A stretch of DNA of 64,000 nucleotides from assembly GCF_040412425.1 (NCBI RefSeq), contig NC_089742.1, positions 72,673,771 through 72,737,770 of the forward strand, read 5' to 3'. Below the pieces are notes generated by a model, which searched no databases, was not told the DNA's origin, and saw nothing but the letters and a program-made list of their open reading frames with translations. The stretch comes from Macrobrachium rosenbergii (taxonomy: Eukaryota; Arthropoda; Malacostraca; Decapoda; Palaemonidae). Each line of letters starts with the position of its first letter. Within the stretch, counting starts at the first letter, position 1. Both the position numbers and the translations under genes were made by a program. Below, piece by piece: positions 46,111 through 58,401 of the stretch.

Positions 46111-46149
46111 CTCTCCCAGAAAAGGAGGAGTCTGGCTCCTACCGGTGTT

Positions 46150-47900
46150 CGGAGGGGAATGTTCTCACTTAAAAGAGGACGTACAGGAAGACAGAAGATG
46201 ACTTCTTAATGGATTTTGATGTGAATCTGGTTCCAGATCTAGACTTGGAATATGTTCTCTGCCTGTTACCCCAAAAGGGACGAAACTGCAAAGGAGAAAC
46301 AGTCCTGGAGGGAAGAGAAGACAGCTCTTTAGGGCGCCGATAAGACTGCGTCAGAAGATCTGCATACTCTGATATCTCTAGAACAGTTGACTGCTGGAAC
46401 AAGTGCAGATGGTCCAGAGGGGAAAATAGAAGAGCAGACTTCTGAGAGGGTGTAACCCCCCTTAGAGGTGTACAAACACCACAACTCCCTCTTTTTCAGA
46501 ACCCCCATAGTATAAGGGGAAGCCAACTCCTGGGAACCATCCCTGATCCCTTTATCTATACAGGAAAGCACCCCTAACCAGTTGGAGGCATAATCTTCAA
46601 GAATAGTCGTACACCCCTTAATTTTACGGGCTAGAGAGCCCACACAGCCCAAGCCATAAAGCTAAAAACTTCAAACGCCTTAAAAAGATTATTAATATGG
46701 TGTGAATGTGAAAGTTCCATTGAGGAAAACATAATCTTTGCCAAGGCAAAAGCTGATCTTCGGGAAGAATCAGTTAAGCCAGAGAAGTCCCCTGCGAGAA
46801 GGCAGACACTCCTAAGGAAGGAGCTTCCTCTTTGGCATAAGAAAGGTGTCTTCTCTTAGTTAGCCTTGCTCCCTCTTCTCTGATAGCCAACTATCAATAT
46901 TGCTCAAGGCTTTCTGTGCTATGGAAGAAAGCATTAACCTCGGCAACTTGGAGGAGTCCGATCACTGAGCCTCCATCAGAAAAACAGAGGCAGGCGAGGA
47001 AGGAGCGACAGGCGAGAAGAAACTTGGGAAAGTGTCTAACAGGTACTTCAGAAGAGCCATGAAAGCTGAGGGGCGAGTGCCCTGAACGAGAACCTCCTTT
47101 TCGTCTTCAGAAGAAACAGGTGACAAGACTGGATCTGTGGACTGGGAGCCAAAGGAGCCTTAGTAAGCTTGCTCAAAATATTGTCCAGCTTGCTCTAGAT
47201 AGGGTCCACTGTAGAAGTCGACTGGGCAATAGTCGAAGGCTGAAGCAGACTAGACTGAGGATCATGAACAACAACTGCAGGAGCTGCAAAGGGAACAGGC
47301 ACAAGAAAAGTATCAACCATGGAAGGAGGGCGCCCAGTCGTCCTTGGGTGCTCAGGCGCTGATGGTTGCTAAGAAACGACAGGAACCTCAGGAGACACAG
47401 AGCAGTCGGACAAACACAGGCACTCTATGCTGCTTACGAGAAGAAGAGCGCTCAGAAACTGATGACAGTTCAGGTGCCAATGGGCACTCAGGAGAAGTTT
47501 GGCGATCGACGACAGCAGGAGTCTTCGTCACTACTGGGCACTCGGGAGCCAAAGCAGGTTCTGGCGCCAGAAGACAATCAGAAGATACTCTGTGAGAATC
47601 TGATTACTTTGTGAGACAAGGAGTGCTTAGAAGACACTTCCTGACTCTCTACAACAGGAGGAACCGAAGAAAACTGCTCCGGGCTGTCCCAACCACTACA
47701 CGAAGGCTGACGACTATCAAGGGATCCTTAAACTTCTTGCAAGGCACTGGAAGAGAACACAAAATACCACTAGCATGTCTTTTCAGTGGACATAACTCAT
47801 CTACAAAGCGCAACTGCTGCTTTGGAAAGGAATCCGAACTCGAGGAAAGACGATGAGCATCCAACAGTTTGCCATTTTTGTTTAAGATAAGACATGATAG
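46150..47900 (-). pseudogene. Element 3 gag, decayed
   Basis: The frames 46652-46329 (MGCVGSLARKIKGCTTILED) and 46402-46169 (ISEYADLLTQSYRRPKELSS) are followed by a basic tail (RTYSKSRSGTRFTSKSIKKS). Upstream, stop-rich minus-strand sequence to about 47900 reads LPRLMLSSIAQKALSNIDSW and DTFPSFFSPVAPSSPASVF, consistent with the gag N-terminal half. The family assignment rests on synteny with the pol and recombinase. Confidence 0.6.
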
Positions 47901-48059
47901 GCCACTTCATATCAGTATGAGGTACAGAGGGATAATCAATACAGTTAACTTTTGTTGCATAAGTGGCCTCTGCATCTGCTTGTTCTGTTACCTGCATAGC
48001 CATAACTGGATTTTCTGAATAGCTGGACGAGAGGGACTAAATTGTCTAATGGCTTTAGC

Positions 48060-48550
48060 CTAATGGCTATGAGAACACAAAACTACTCCAAGTAAATAGT
48101 AATATCTCAGCCATCTGTTTTGTTCACAAGCTCTATAGATTTTAATATGACTGTCAATGCAGCTGTAAAAATTGTAGCAATTCCACACAATTGCAATGCC
48201 TAACCCATCCCCGGTCTTCAGTCCATCTGAGTAGAACCTGCTGGAATCTTTATGAATTTCATCATAAGCTAGAACTGTGATTTATTGCCACGTCAGATAA
48301 ATGTTCCTTGGTTACAACTTGCACACATACTTTAGGGTCATTAATCATCCTAGCTGGAATTTCTGAACATTATATTTTCTATATCTTGTATCCTGTCAAG
48401 CAATCTTCCACCTCTTTATTGATATTTATTGTACTTGGAAATGTTCTTAGACCAGGGGTGTTTAATTTTTCTGACTGACATTCTCTGTATACTATCGGAA
48501 AGAAAAGTGATAATACAGTTTTCGTAAATCTTTGGACACATATTGCTAAA
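48060..48550 (-). pseudogene. LINE RNase H fragment
   Basis: The minus strand near 48245-48195 reads TDGLKTGDGLGIAIVW, matching the first RNase H motif (YTDGSK-GxGxG) of I/jockey-type LINEs. Frames before and after are broken. It abuts the decayed 5' part of element 3. Confidence 0.5.
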
Positions 48551-48930
48551 TAATGCCACCTGGCAACTCTAGAAAGGGGGTCAGAGCTTCTAAGTCATTG
48601 TGTTTGTTGCTTTCTAGATTTCTAGTAACTTTAAACCATAAAGATTCTGTAAAAGTCTTATAATTATTTATACTTGAATGCAGGAACAACCTCTATATTA
48701 TTCGTTAATGCTGTTTGATAATGTCAGTCCAGAGTAGAATATCGATCACCCTTCTTTAAAACCTACTATGAAACCTTACTCATAAGGGATGTTATGACAC
48801 TAAAATGAAATAAAATTCATGCTTAAATGGAAACAGAATCTTAAATAATGAGAGAAAATGTTTTAAAATTTGGGTTAATATCCCATGGAAATCATGAGGA
48901 ACAATACAAGAATTAATGCAATATTATGAT

Positions 48931-49180
48931 AGAGAGAGAGAGAATAGGCCTATCTATAAAAGTACGTAATTCATTATATTTTCTTTGAGAGATTGAGTAA
49001 TATATTTATAAAATACGTTTTAGAAGTGGAGAGAGAGAGAGAAAGAGCAAAATCTGTTTACGTGAAAGCATAGGCCTATTTATAGCTACTTAATTCCTTA
49101 TATTTTCTTTTCTTTTGAGAGATTGATTGATAAAATATTATTAAAATATGTTTAGAAGAGAGAGAGAGAGAGAATATTAC
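48931..49180. repeat. GA-rich repeat in two 115-140 bp units
   Basis: Each unit begins with or contains an AG run, then ATAGGCCTAT-TATA, TAATTC-TTATATTTTCTTT and GAGAGATTGA…AAAATA-GTTT-AGAAG, and ends in another AG run. Imperfect direct repeats around (GA)n microsatellites. Confidence 0.72.
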
Positions 49181-49303
49181 TGTACAGTATATAGTACTGG
49201 TGGTGGACTTGTGATGGGAAAAGGGGGAGAAGAGAGCGGTAAGTCGGTGCACAGATCCCTGGGAAACCTGGTGATATGGCTGCCAAGGTCGTGTTTCACT
49301 ATA

Positions 49304-49578
49304 CAGGCAGTCCCTGGTTATCGGTGAGGGTTCCATTCCAACAGTGTGACGATAAGCAAAAATCGCCGATAACCGAAAATCAACGATTTTCAGCGCCAAT
49401 AACCGGAGATTGGCACCTCTGTTGGGTATATATCGGCGCAAATACACCAAATTATCGGCGCCAATAAGTGGAAATCGGCAATTTTCGGTGCTGAAAATTA
49501 CCAATTTTTGTTGCTAGACAAGCGCCCGTAAAACCAGATCGCTGATACCCGAGCCCACCGTTAACTGGGGACTGCCCG
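49304..49578. mobile_element. MITE of the CAGGCAGTCCCC family, copy 2
   Basis: 275 bp, tips CAGGCAGTCCCTGGTTATCG and (inverted) CGGGCAGTCCCCAGTTAACG, flanked by TA dinucleotides. The interior has GGCGCCAATAA motifs in both orientations. Confidence 0.72.
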
Positions 49579-49580
49579 TA

Positions 49581-50934
49581 CCAGACAGAATTTGAAAGGA
49601 CCATAGCATTCAGGGTAATTCTCTAAGAAATTCATACCCTACTCATCTGACAGTTGCTGTAACATTCTAAGATTGTAAAAAAGTGGAAAATTTCAACCAT
49701 AGGCTACAATCTTGCTTTCTTCATATAGTCTCTACTTTTGAAATTGATTTTCATCCACAAATCATTCACAAAAAAAGCTGTGTTAAGTAAAAATATTTAT
49801 TGCCATAAATAACTCAAAATCTACTGCACAGGCAATGAAAGTTTTATATCATGCAAAAAATGCTGATGTACTGGGAAATCTTTCAGTTTCGCAGCAGAAT
49901 AATGCAGCTGTGTAGGCTAACTCCAAGCTTGTCATGGGAGCATAGCCAGAAAATCTTTGAGTTGACAGGCTACTTTAACCTTGATAAAGATTTCCTTTTA
50001 ATGACAGTAGCTTTATCAACGTCAGTCATCAAAGTGCGAAAGCCATTACGCCATTATCCATTGACTTGTGCTTTCCTGCCCAAAGTTCTTGGGCTCTTCT
50101 TCACATCATAGAGAATACTCCTGTGGATTTATCTAGGTTTGATCAACCTACCTTAGTCCTCATAACATTGACTTCCATTGATGCCAGCTAACTTTCAATG
50201 CTTTGAAATACAAACATACATTTGTAGAAACTAAAATAATGACCATTAACGCTTATTATGATGCAATAATAATCTTGTTCATAGAGGAAAACGAGTAAAT
50301 ACTGTCATCATGATACAAAGTAACACAACCAGCTTGTCCCCGCTTATCTTCCAGATCTATATGAACAAATCCATCAGAGAAATTCCCGTTACTCTGGACA
50401 TGCATGGTGTTTTTAAGTATCTGAACATTTTTGTTTTGCAGTTTAACATATATGATATAACTTGCATTGTATTTTCACATTCTAGGTAAATTTACCGATA
50501 TGTGTTTTCTGTAAAAGAAAAAAAAAAGTTGTATTAGAAAATTAGCTTTTTTAATGATTTTGTAGTGCAGACCCAGTTCTTCTCTTCTTAGGCTTAAGAG
50601 ACATCTGATCATTGCCCACATACATCCTCTCCACAGGAAAGGTTTTTAAAAGTTCCAGAGGAAAAAAACATAAACCCATGTTATATATTACAAGTAGTTT
50701 TTTTTTTTTCATTTTACAAGCAAGTAATTTGGCGGCTATACTCCTTGGATCTATATAGATCAGTTTAATAGTTTTAAAAGGACTTTTTTTATCTGCTCTC
50801 TCATTAAAATTGGATAGAATTAAAATACCTGGTGATTTATTCACTTTGTCCTTTGAAAAGTTTGTGTGAAAACTAAGTGCATCTTCTGTCAACTTTCATC
50901 CCTTCATCACTGCACGGTAAAATTAAGTATACCT
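49581..50934. other. Intron sequence without a recognised gene
   Basis: AT-rich with A-runs at about 50517 and a T-run at 50699. A plus-strand frame near 50030-50130 is open but has no motif. Confidence 0.4.
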
Positions 50935-51110
50935 TAGTTTAACCAGACCACTGAGCTGGTTAACAGCTCTCCTAGGGCTGGCCCGAAGGATTAGACTTAT
51001 TTTACCTGGCTAAGAACCAATTGGTTACCTAGCAACGGGACCTACAGCTTGTTGTGGAATCCGAACCACATTATAGCGAGAAATGAACTTCTATCACCAG
51101 AAATAAATTC
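50935..51110. repeat. Short interspersed repeat (decapod-type SINE-like)
   Basis: Contains ACCACTGAGCTGGTTAACAG, CTAGGGCTGGCCCGAAGGAT, GGTTACCTAGCAACGGGACC and GGAATCCGAACCACATTATA. I recall near-identical sequence as a very common repeat in decapod crustacean transcripts and genomes. It does not fold into a recognisable tRNA here, so I do not call a tRNA gene. Confidence 0.55.
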
Positions 51111-51112
51111 CT

Positions 51113-51660
51113 CTAATTCTTCTTCAAATTTGTTGAAACCTCCTTGGCTCTTTTACTCCTCAAACATACTGCAACAGTTTTAATAGAGGAAAATTTTAAT
51201 TCATCCTCATATGCCCATTTAGTCACAGACTCAATTCTTTTGATATGCTGACTTGCTATTTGTGGATCATGGGCACTGTAGTAGATAGCAAAATCATCAA
51301 CAAAGAGAGAACTGACAGCTATAAAAAAAATATGTAACACTTAGTCCACTTCCTTGGGGGACTCATTCCTGTTGTATAAGTACATGAGATATCTTATTTC
51401 CAACCCTTACACAGAGGTATTTTTCCTGAAAGAAAAGATTTAATAAATTTTAGATGTTGCCTTTGATATCGAACTCACATAGATGTAGTACAATGCCAGG
51501 CTGCCATATAGAGTCATATGCCATCTCCATATCAAAGACTACTCTAATGGTTTGCTTTTTTTCTGCTGCAGAACCCTGGTACACCTAGTTGGGGAGGGGG
51601 ATAAGAGGTTGAAAGTGCTCCTAATCTTCATGAAGCCAAAAAGATCTGCATCACACAACA
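51113..51660 (-). pseudogene. LINE reverse transcriptase fragment
   Basis: The minus strand reads VVFDMEMAYDSIWQPGI (about 51540), a QGS-containing stretch and LFVDDFAIYYSAHD (about 51290; FVDD is the catalytic box). KTVAVCLRSKRAKE follows. It is separate from LINE copy C because the same RT motifs occur again at 52.5-52.8 kb. Confidence 0.65.
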
Positions 51661-51664
51661 GTTA

Positions 51665-54600
51665 ATCTTTACCACTAATTCACAAATGCAGCTGTGTTAG
51701 GGGTACTATGATTTAGATCCATCTGTGTATATTGCGTAATGTGGACCTTTTCGTATTATATTCTCTATTGTATGTTGTCTATGATGTTCTGGGTATATGT
51801 TTATCTTTTTGATAAGTATTTCAAGTGTGTGGAAATTCTCATTTTATTCATAGTCCAAGGAGGAAGTAATTTTACTTTTGAAGTAATTGTATATTTATAC
51901 TCACTGACTCAAACAATCTTCTAACTTTAACCGAGAAAGGTGTTGGATGATTGTTTACAAATACATCTCTTAATTCAAATAATTTTTTGGTTGGAGAATC
52001 ACCTGTTTGAATTCTCAGGGCACTCTTCATTGTTACTAGTTCTCTGTGGACTGGGGAGGTTGCAGATGCTGAGCCATATATTTCACTTACATAATCAATG
52101 ATTCAGCACTGTTGTTACAGTACAGTGAAATGTTCAATATGTTCAATAGTTTTTTAAGTAGATTTAATGCTCTTTTTCATTTTGATTTTAAGTATGTTAT
52201 GTGGGCTTTCCAGTTCAAATGAGTATCAAATACTAAAACTAAAAATTTTTCTGTTTGGCCAATTGGTATACTATGGTTTCTGATTTTCAAATCTATTTCT
52301 TCACCTTCTTTCCATTTTTGATTTTCATAAAACACTACAGTATTGCTTGAGTTTTATTCATGTTAAATTTTTCACAAAACACTATTGCTTGAGTTTTATT
52401 TGCTTGAGTTTTATCTATGTTAAATTTAAAACTTAAAGATGAGGTCCATTCATCTATTATTATGCTTTTATTAATGATTTTATTCGAGATATGGCAAAAT
52501 CACCCATGTACAGGTTACTTTTAATTCCAATACAGTACATAGATTATTACTGATATCATTTATTGCTAAAGTAAACAGTGTGCCAGTAAGGATGCTTCCT
52601 TGTGGAACATCATTTTCAAGTGGAAATGTACTTGATAGTACATTATCAATTCTCACCTGAAAAGTGCGATCTGTCAGAAAGTTTTGGATAAACCTAGGTC
52701 AATGTCCATGGATGCTGTTTTTTATATAATGTTTTTAAACTGCACACCTCCATGTAGTATCATATGCCTTTTCAATGTCAAAAAAGACAGCAGCTACAGT
52801 AATTTGTTTTTGTTCAAATCCTCTGCATATGTGGTCTTCTAAGTTAGATAGAGAATCCAGTGTAGATCTGTTACATTGTGATCTGAATTAACCTTTAATG
52901 GACGGGCATCATCATATTGGTATCTATAACAGGTTTTGAGTGATGGACGGGCTAACTCACACGAGTATTAATATTATGCGCCATTTGGTTTGGATGAATT
53001 TGGCAGGAAAAATCTTCATATCAATTCAATGGCCCATAAATGGCTTATGGCAACTGAATTAACTCAGCATGGGAGAGACATCAATCAATATGCCTTGAGA
53101 TTTGGGGAATGTACTGCATATCTGCAGCTCCAGGATGTCTTTTTATTTATTTGCTCGTAAATATACCCAAGGATTGCTGCTGGTTTTAGTTCTTATCTTT
53201 TATGATAGTATGTCAGCTATAAGTGTAATTTTGCAAAGAAATATTAAAAAAAACATGTATACCTTACAAAAAGTTACTGCAGCTCCACATCTCAGTAAGT
53301 CTTGTAAATATTTTACAACAAATATACTGAGAATTTGTTACTGATTGTAGTTCTTATCTGTTATGATATTGTGTGAGCTGTAATTATAATTTTACAAAAT
53401 AAAATAAAATGTATTAGAAAAACATGCATAACTTGGTCACACTAGCATACTTTTATGAGTATCTTGTAAAAGAGACCCACACAGGGTTATAAATAAACGC
53501 TTTCAACTTCCCGTGGAAGGTAGGGAAAAATGTTTCGAATTTTTTTTCTTTTACCATGTGCATTTGCATATTTTCCTCTTTCCATTGATGTGTTTTTTCT
53601 TAAGTTGGCCAACCTTGAAGTCTGCCCAGTCTGGGGTGTGCTCGATATATATTTAGCATGTCCCTTAAGGATTAAGTGGGAGTCAGATTTTATTTTCTCG
53701 AATGCGCCATGCCAGTCGAGCATTTACCATTTTTTCTAGTAATCTGCATAGGCAACTTGTTAAAGAAACTGGTATGTAATTATCTACATTACTTGGATCC
53801 TTTCCACGTTTGGGGCTAGGAATTATTATAGCATTTTGCCATTCATTGGGAAATAAATTTAGAATCCATAAATGATTATAAAATTGTAAAAGGCATGACT
53901 TTGCCAAAGGTGCTAAGTGGCAGATCTTCTCACAACAAATATTGTCACCTCCAAGATCAGCTTTATTGCTGTTCAAAAGAGCATATTCCAACTCTTCCAT
54001 ATTAAATTTTCTATATCTTCTATTGTTTCAAAATTTATTGTTAGTAATTCATTTTTCTTTGTACGGAAATGTTCATCTAAATTTTTATCACTACTTAGAT
54101 TTGCTAAGTTTTCTCCTATTACATTACCTCTTTCGGATCAAGTATTCTTTTTCCGTCTTTTAATATGGCATGTCTAGTTGGTTTAACATGGGTACCATTT
54201 ATTTTCCTGAATTTTTCCAGTATTTTTTGTATGGGAGTATTATTAGATCTGATACATATTTCCTCCACGATATGTCTTCCTTGAATTACTTCTTTTTTTA
54301 AATTTTGCAGATATTCTGTTGTATACAGGTTTTAATGTATCAATTTTTAATGATAATATTGTCAGTTTTTGTAAATTTCCGTCTAATATTAGTAATGTTT
54401 TATTAATTTTGTTGAATTTTTTATTTAAATTATCTAGTCGTCTCCCTACTGTGTCTTATATTTATTAATTTTGTTAGCTTATCAGACCATCATGGAACTT
54501 TGTGTTTTGTTGGATGAGATTTTGATCTTGGCATTGCTTTATCAGCAGCATTTTTCAGTAGTTTCACAATGGTCTTTTAAATATTCAAATCATGGGATAT

Positions 54601-55620
54601 TCCTGGTGTGCATTTCATATTGCTCCCAATCTGCTTGATAAGTGTTATAGTGGGGGACATGTTTTGCAGGATTATTTTGTAATAAGGAAATTAATATTGG
54701 GAAATGATCGCTGGTGTAAAAGTCATCAACTGTATTTCAATCTAATTTGTCCACTATACTTGAGGCACATAGAGTTAAGTCATTTATGCAGCATGTCATT
54801 TGAATTCATGACTACTACCTTACTTCCTGCTCTATTTGAGTAGGTACAATTATAGTCCCATATTGGGTTGTGAGCGTTAAAATCACCTACTATTAATGTA
54901 GGTTCCTTGGCACTGTCAAGTAATTCTTCAAGTTCATCAATGTCATAATTTTTATTAGGTTGGTTGTATAAATTATAAATTACATAATTATTGTTTTTTA
55001 TTATTTGGATTTTAGTACCTGATATTTGCAAGTCAGTAATGTTTACAGGTACTTTGTCATAAGCTATTTTGTTATGTAAGTATATGGCTGTACCTAAATT
55101 TCCTTCTTCCTTTTGTAATATAGATACTAAGGTGTATTTATACGTTGTTGATACAGTTTCGTTGACATGTTGTAAACATATAATATCATTGGTTCATATT
55201 CTTTTAGTAATTGTTGCATTTCTCCTAGATGTAACCTGGTCTGTCGACCATTTATGTTCCACTGTATAATATAGCTATTGAAATTATTATGTTATAGAAG
55301 TCAAGTTTTGCTTCTTTTTTTGCCTTAACAACTTTGATTTTTTCTAATAATTTACTCACGACATTTGTTTTTCTTTATAATATAGTAAGTATTCAATGCA
55401 CATGCAACCTTTTTCACAGGTGCTCAAGTCAGTGGTTTCTTTTTTTCTATATTTCATTAAATTTCTTATGTTTTTTAAACCATCTTTTGTTGTTTTTGTT
55501 ATAACCGCACAATTCAACGAAACAATCACTACATCCACATGTGTTATCATGTATATTTCTTGTTTCATCTGTTCTTTGTACCAATTATTGGTGATGGAGT
55601 AATAAATTTATGTATAGTAC
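51665..55620 (-). pseudogene. LINE copy C (endonuclease and reverse transcriptase)
   Basis: On the minus strand: a Cys-rich ORF1 end (about 55500), an endonuclease start IIQWNINGRQTR (about 55260), and the endonuclease core LIVGDFNAHNPIWDYN (about 54880; Asp/Asn/His of the catalytic site). RT motifs follow: WQNAIIIPSPKRGKDPSNVD and YIPVSLTSCLCRLLEKMV (53.85-53.72 kb), VAAVFFDIEKAYDTTWR (about 52770) and VPQGSILTGTLFTLAINDI (about 52590). EKFLVLVFDTHLNWKAHI lies at about 52210. Unrelated sequence of about 0.75 kb (52930-53690) interrupts it. Stops are frequent. Jockey/I-like group by motif wording. Confidence 0.75.
53140..53445. repeat. Tandem repeat, two units of about 165 bp
   Basis: TAGTTCTTATCTTTTATGAT and TAGTTCTTATCTGTTATGAT open paired stretches continuing AG(T/C)TATAA-TGTAATTTT-CAAA. 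It lies within the segment that interrupts LINE copy C. Confidence 0.6.
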
Positions 55621-58401
55621 ATAATTTATTTAAAATGTTCCTAAATTCTTAACAAAAGAAACAAGGAAACTTAGTTTAAAACTAAGCCGCAAATTAAACA
55701 CATAGGGGAAACTGCAAGTCACGGTTGTCATTTCGTAATTGAGAAGTCAGGCTAAAATAATGTTTTCCTTTTTATTCCAAAAGCTTAAATTATCTATGTA
55801 TAAAGGAAAAACCACGGACTAATGATTTTTAGTAACAAAAAAAATTAATAAGACTTTAAAAACTGAAAAAGTTGAGAGAAAAATCTGAACACATGATGTA
55901 GCCTAATCAAAAATCACCAACTTGGGGGATGTACTACTGGGTTTTTTAACAATTATGCCTAACTGCAACAATATTAAGGCACAAATGCTTTTACAGGGGG
56001 TCAAGAATAGGCACTTAGATTTCCTACAACGATATCCATGAATTTTGCCAAATCAGCACACAAAATTGAAATTCTTCTGGAGTGACCAAAAAAAGTAATG
56101 GCTATTTGGCCAACTCATGCACTGTCATCACTGTCTTTACCTTGCTGTAGATAAGGTAAAGAGCTCTCTTGCATCGAGTCCTATTATATTCTATTATTGT
56201 GTCAAATCAAAGGCACTACTTGCCCAAGACCAGCTATGAGAGAATTCATTGATACTGGTTGGTCTGTCTCATGGAGCCCTGGTAAGACCATAATAGTAAC
56301 TCCTTTGAGAACTCACAGCAGCTATGCTATAAAAAATTACTTCATAAATGCCAGGGTGACAGTAAATATGAAAAACAAGGCAAATGACAAAATAGCAAGA
56401 CTAGAACAAAAGTTATAACACCTCCCTGGTTTCATCTTTAATTAAAGCATCTTCAAAAGGACAAATACACAGTGGTAGAAATTTCCAACATAATTATAAG
56501 GTAAGGTAACGTATAAATAAAATATTTTTCACCAGTTTGCTTGTACACTACTTTCACTCTACATAATGTAAATGTCTACTACTATATATCTTATCTAAAA
56601 ATGAAACCTGTTACGATTTGTAACCTAGTGTTCTTTTTCCCTGGGGTATACCTGTATGTATATATTGTGTGTTTTGGTGACTTCAAGCATAGACTACACA
56701 TGCAGGAGCTTTCATAAAAGTTTTGTGATTTCTGGCTAGTAATTTTTGAGACTTTTAAATGACCCCAGTCTTTTTTTGTCTTAATTATCTTCCTTTGGAC
56801 TGAAGCATGGCCCCACATTTGAATGAACTTGAATCCCCTTTACCTAAAAATGTTTCGTGCTAAGTTTGGCTGAAATTTATCCAAGGAAAATATGTGAAAA
56901 GTTCACAGACCATAACCAAACTTGGATAAAACACAGTTCTCTTGGAGCATGATAACAAGCAAAGACTGTTATTTGTACTGAAGACTAGATGTAAATACAA
57001 TTATCATTTTCAGAGACTAGGACTCTAACATTACCAGAGAAGTAACATTAAAAAGACTTGTATTCAGCACAAAGTTTACATGGAACAACATATTTGTACT
57101 AAGTAGCAATGTTCGTATGAGTAATAAATTAAATTGCACAAGACAGTTTTCCAATTGTATATATAAACATTAAGACATCTGTCTCCACTACAAAAAATAA
57201 GTCAACAAGGAGTATAAAAAGAACTTGGAACAGTCATGTAAATTGCAGTACTGGAATTAGCACCATAGGCAGTAGGCCTTATTTTGTCCTATGCTATATA
57301 TTAACCACTTAAAAGGTCAGCATATTACTGAAGTTAATGTCCTATGTCATGTGCTAACAACTTAAAAGGTCAACATGTTGATGGGCACCCAGTTTCAAGT
57401 TCCTTAAATTATTACATTACTGTCCATTATTGTCTGGCACTGATAAGCATACCTAAAATAAGAAAACACTCAGATTACAATGAGCCTGGGCAGAATACCA
57501 AGTACTGCACAAAAAATAGAGCTGGCATGTGCTACAATTAAATATGGGATATTGCAGGTTGGCTAAAGTGAGCAGTGTGACCTAATCACTTTCATTGAGC
57601 TACACTGTATATGAACCATGACATACTGAGTAGTGGAGAAATACTCATGGTATACCAGCCATACATGTACATGGCTGGCATGGGGTTGCTCCATACCAAA
57701 AGGTCAGATTATGTGACACTAGTTTGGTCATGTATCATATAGTACTGTATAATGGTGAAGAGACAACAGCCTTGCTCCTTGTGACTTTCTGCCCTAACAT
57801 CTGAAACAGAACATGGGACTTATAATGTGCCCATAGCTGTAATAACAGCCCCATGTAAAAGGAAGAGAAGTGCTCTTCTAAGAGATGAGCATGAAATCTT
57901 CAAGGATAAATGTAAAGTACAGGTTAACCCATGAAAAAAATAAAATTTTTTCTTTCATGACATATTAATTAAAGGAAGCTAACACAAAGTTCAAAAAAAT
58001 TATCTGATAGCAGCTGATAACACCTTCAGAAACCTTATATCCCTTGTTCCTCCAAACACAATGAAGTAAGACAGAGCTGACAAACTTGAGACACACATGG
58101 AATTTCAAAATGCTGAAAGAACAAGTGACATGCAGTTTTTGCGCCAGACGCTGTAAAATCAGTGTACCAATAACCTACATGTATAACCAGCTTTGCACAG
58201 TGACTGCAGGATTCTTTTGTCTACTGAAATAACTCATTACATGGCTAAATGAGACCTTCTCAGCATCACACAATTAATATAAGTGATTTGTACAATGCAC
58301 TAATGCATCGTAATATGAGTATGGTATCACACCATTCCAACAAAACTTGAATAGCAAATGTAAGTCTCAAATGAATAAGAAAAAACGGAATATCACAGTA
58401 C
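55621..58401 (-). other. USP35/38-like intron, no other feature
   Basis: Proximal part of the 16-kb intron (42440-58401). AT-rich, low in repeats that I could match, with no coding motif on either strand. Confidence 0.5.

Larger units (their letters stand above)
42475..48005 (-). mobile_element. Third DIRS-like element, distinct lineage, 5'-truncated or decayed
   Basis: From right to left on the minus strand: gag, RT, RNase H, tyrosine recombinase and an internal complementary region with a terminal sequence. Protein motifs differ strongly from copies 1 and 2 (for example MTSTDMQDAYFHIPVHQEL and YLDDWVLQAQT), so it is another DIRS lineage. The left end is set at about 42475 by comparison with the internal complementary region. 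The predicted right end, which should read like CAGCAATGTAATTACTTGG, is not found between 47 and 50 kb. The 5' end is therefore missing or replaced, with LINE sequence starting at about 48060. Many stops are present. Confidence 0.75.

Noticed and set aside
47120..47860. Several plus-strand Ser/Thr/Arg-rich frames of about 80 codons
   Set aside because: They are antisense to the decayed gag of element 3 and have no independent support.
48931..49180. CRISPR-like array of direct repeats
   Set aside because: Only two imperfect GA-rich units are present, in a eukaryotic context. It is a microsatellite-associated duplication.
50935..51110. Possible tRNA gene or tRNA-derived promoter in the short interspersed repeat
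   Set aside because: The sequence has B-box-like wording but I could not form a cloverleaf, so it is annotated only as a repeat.
58266..58401. Extension of the large USP exon frame to 58266
   Set aside because: Beyond the GT donor at 58401 the frame loses the conserved domain, and the true continuation is the exon at 42439.
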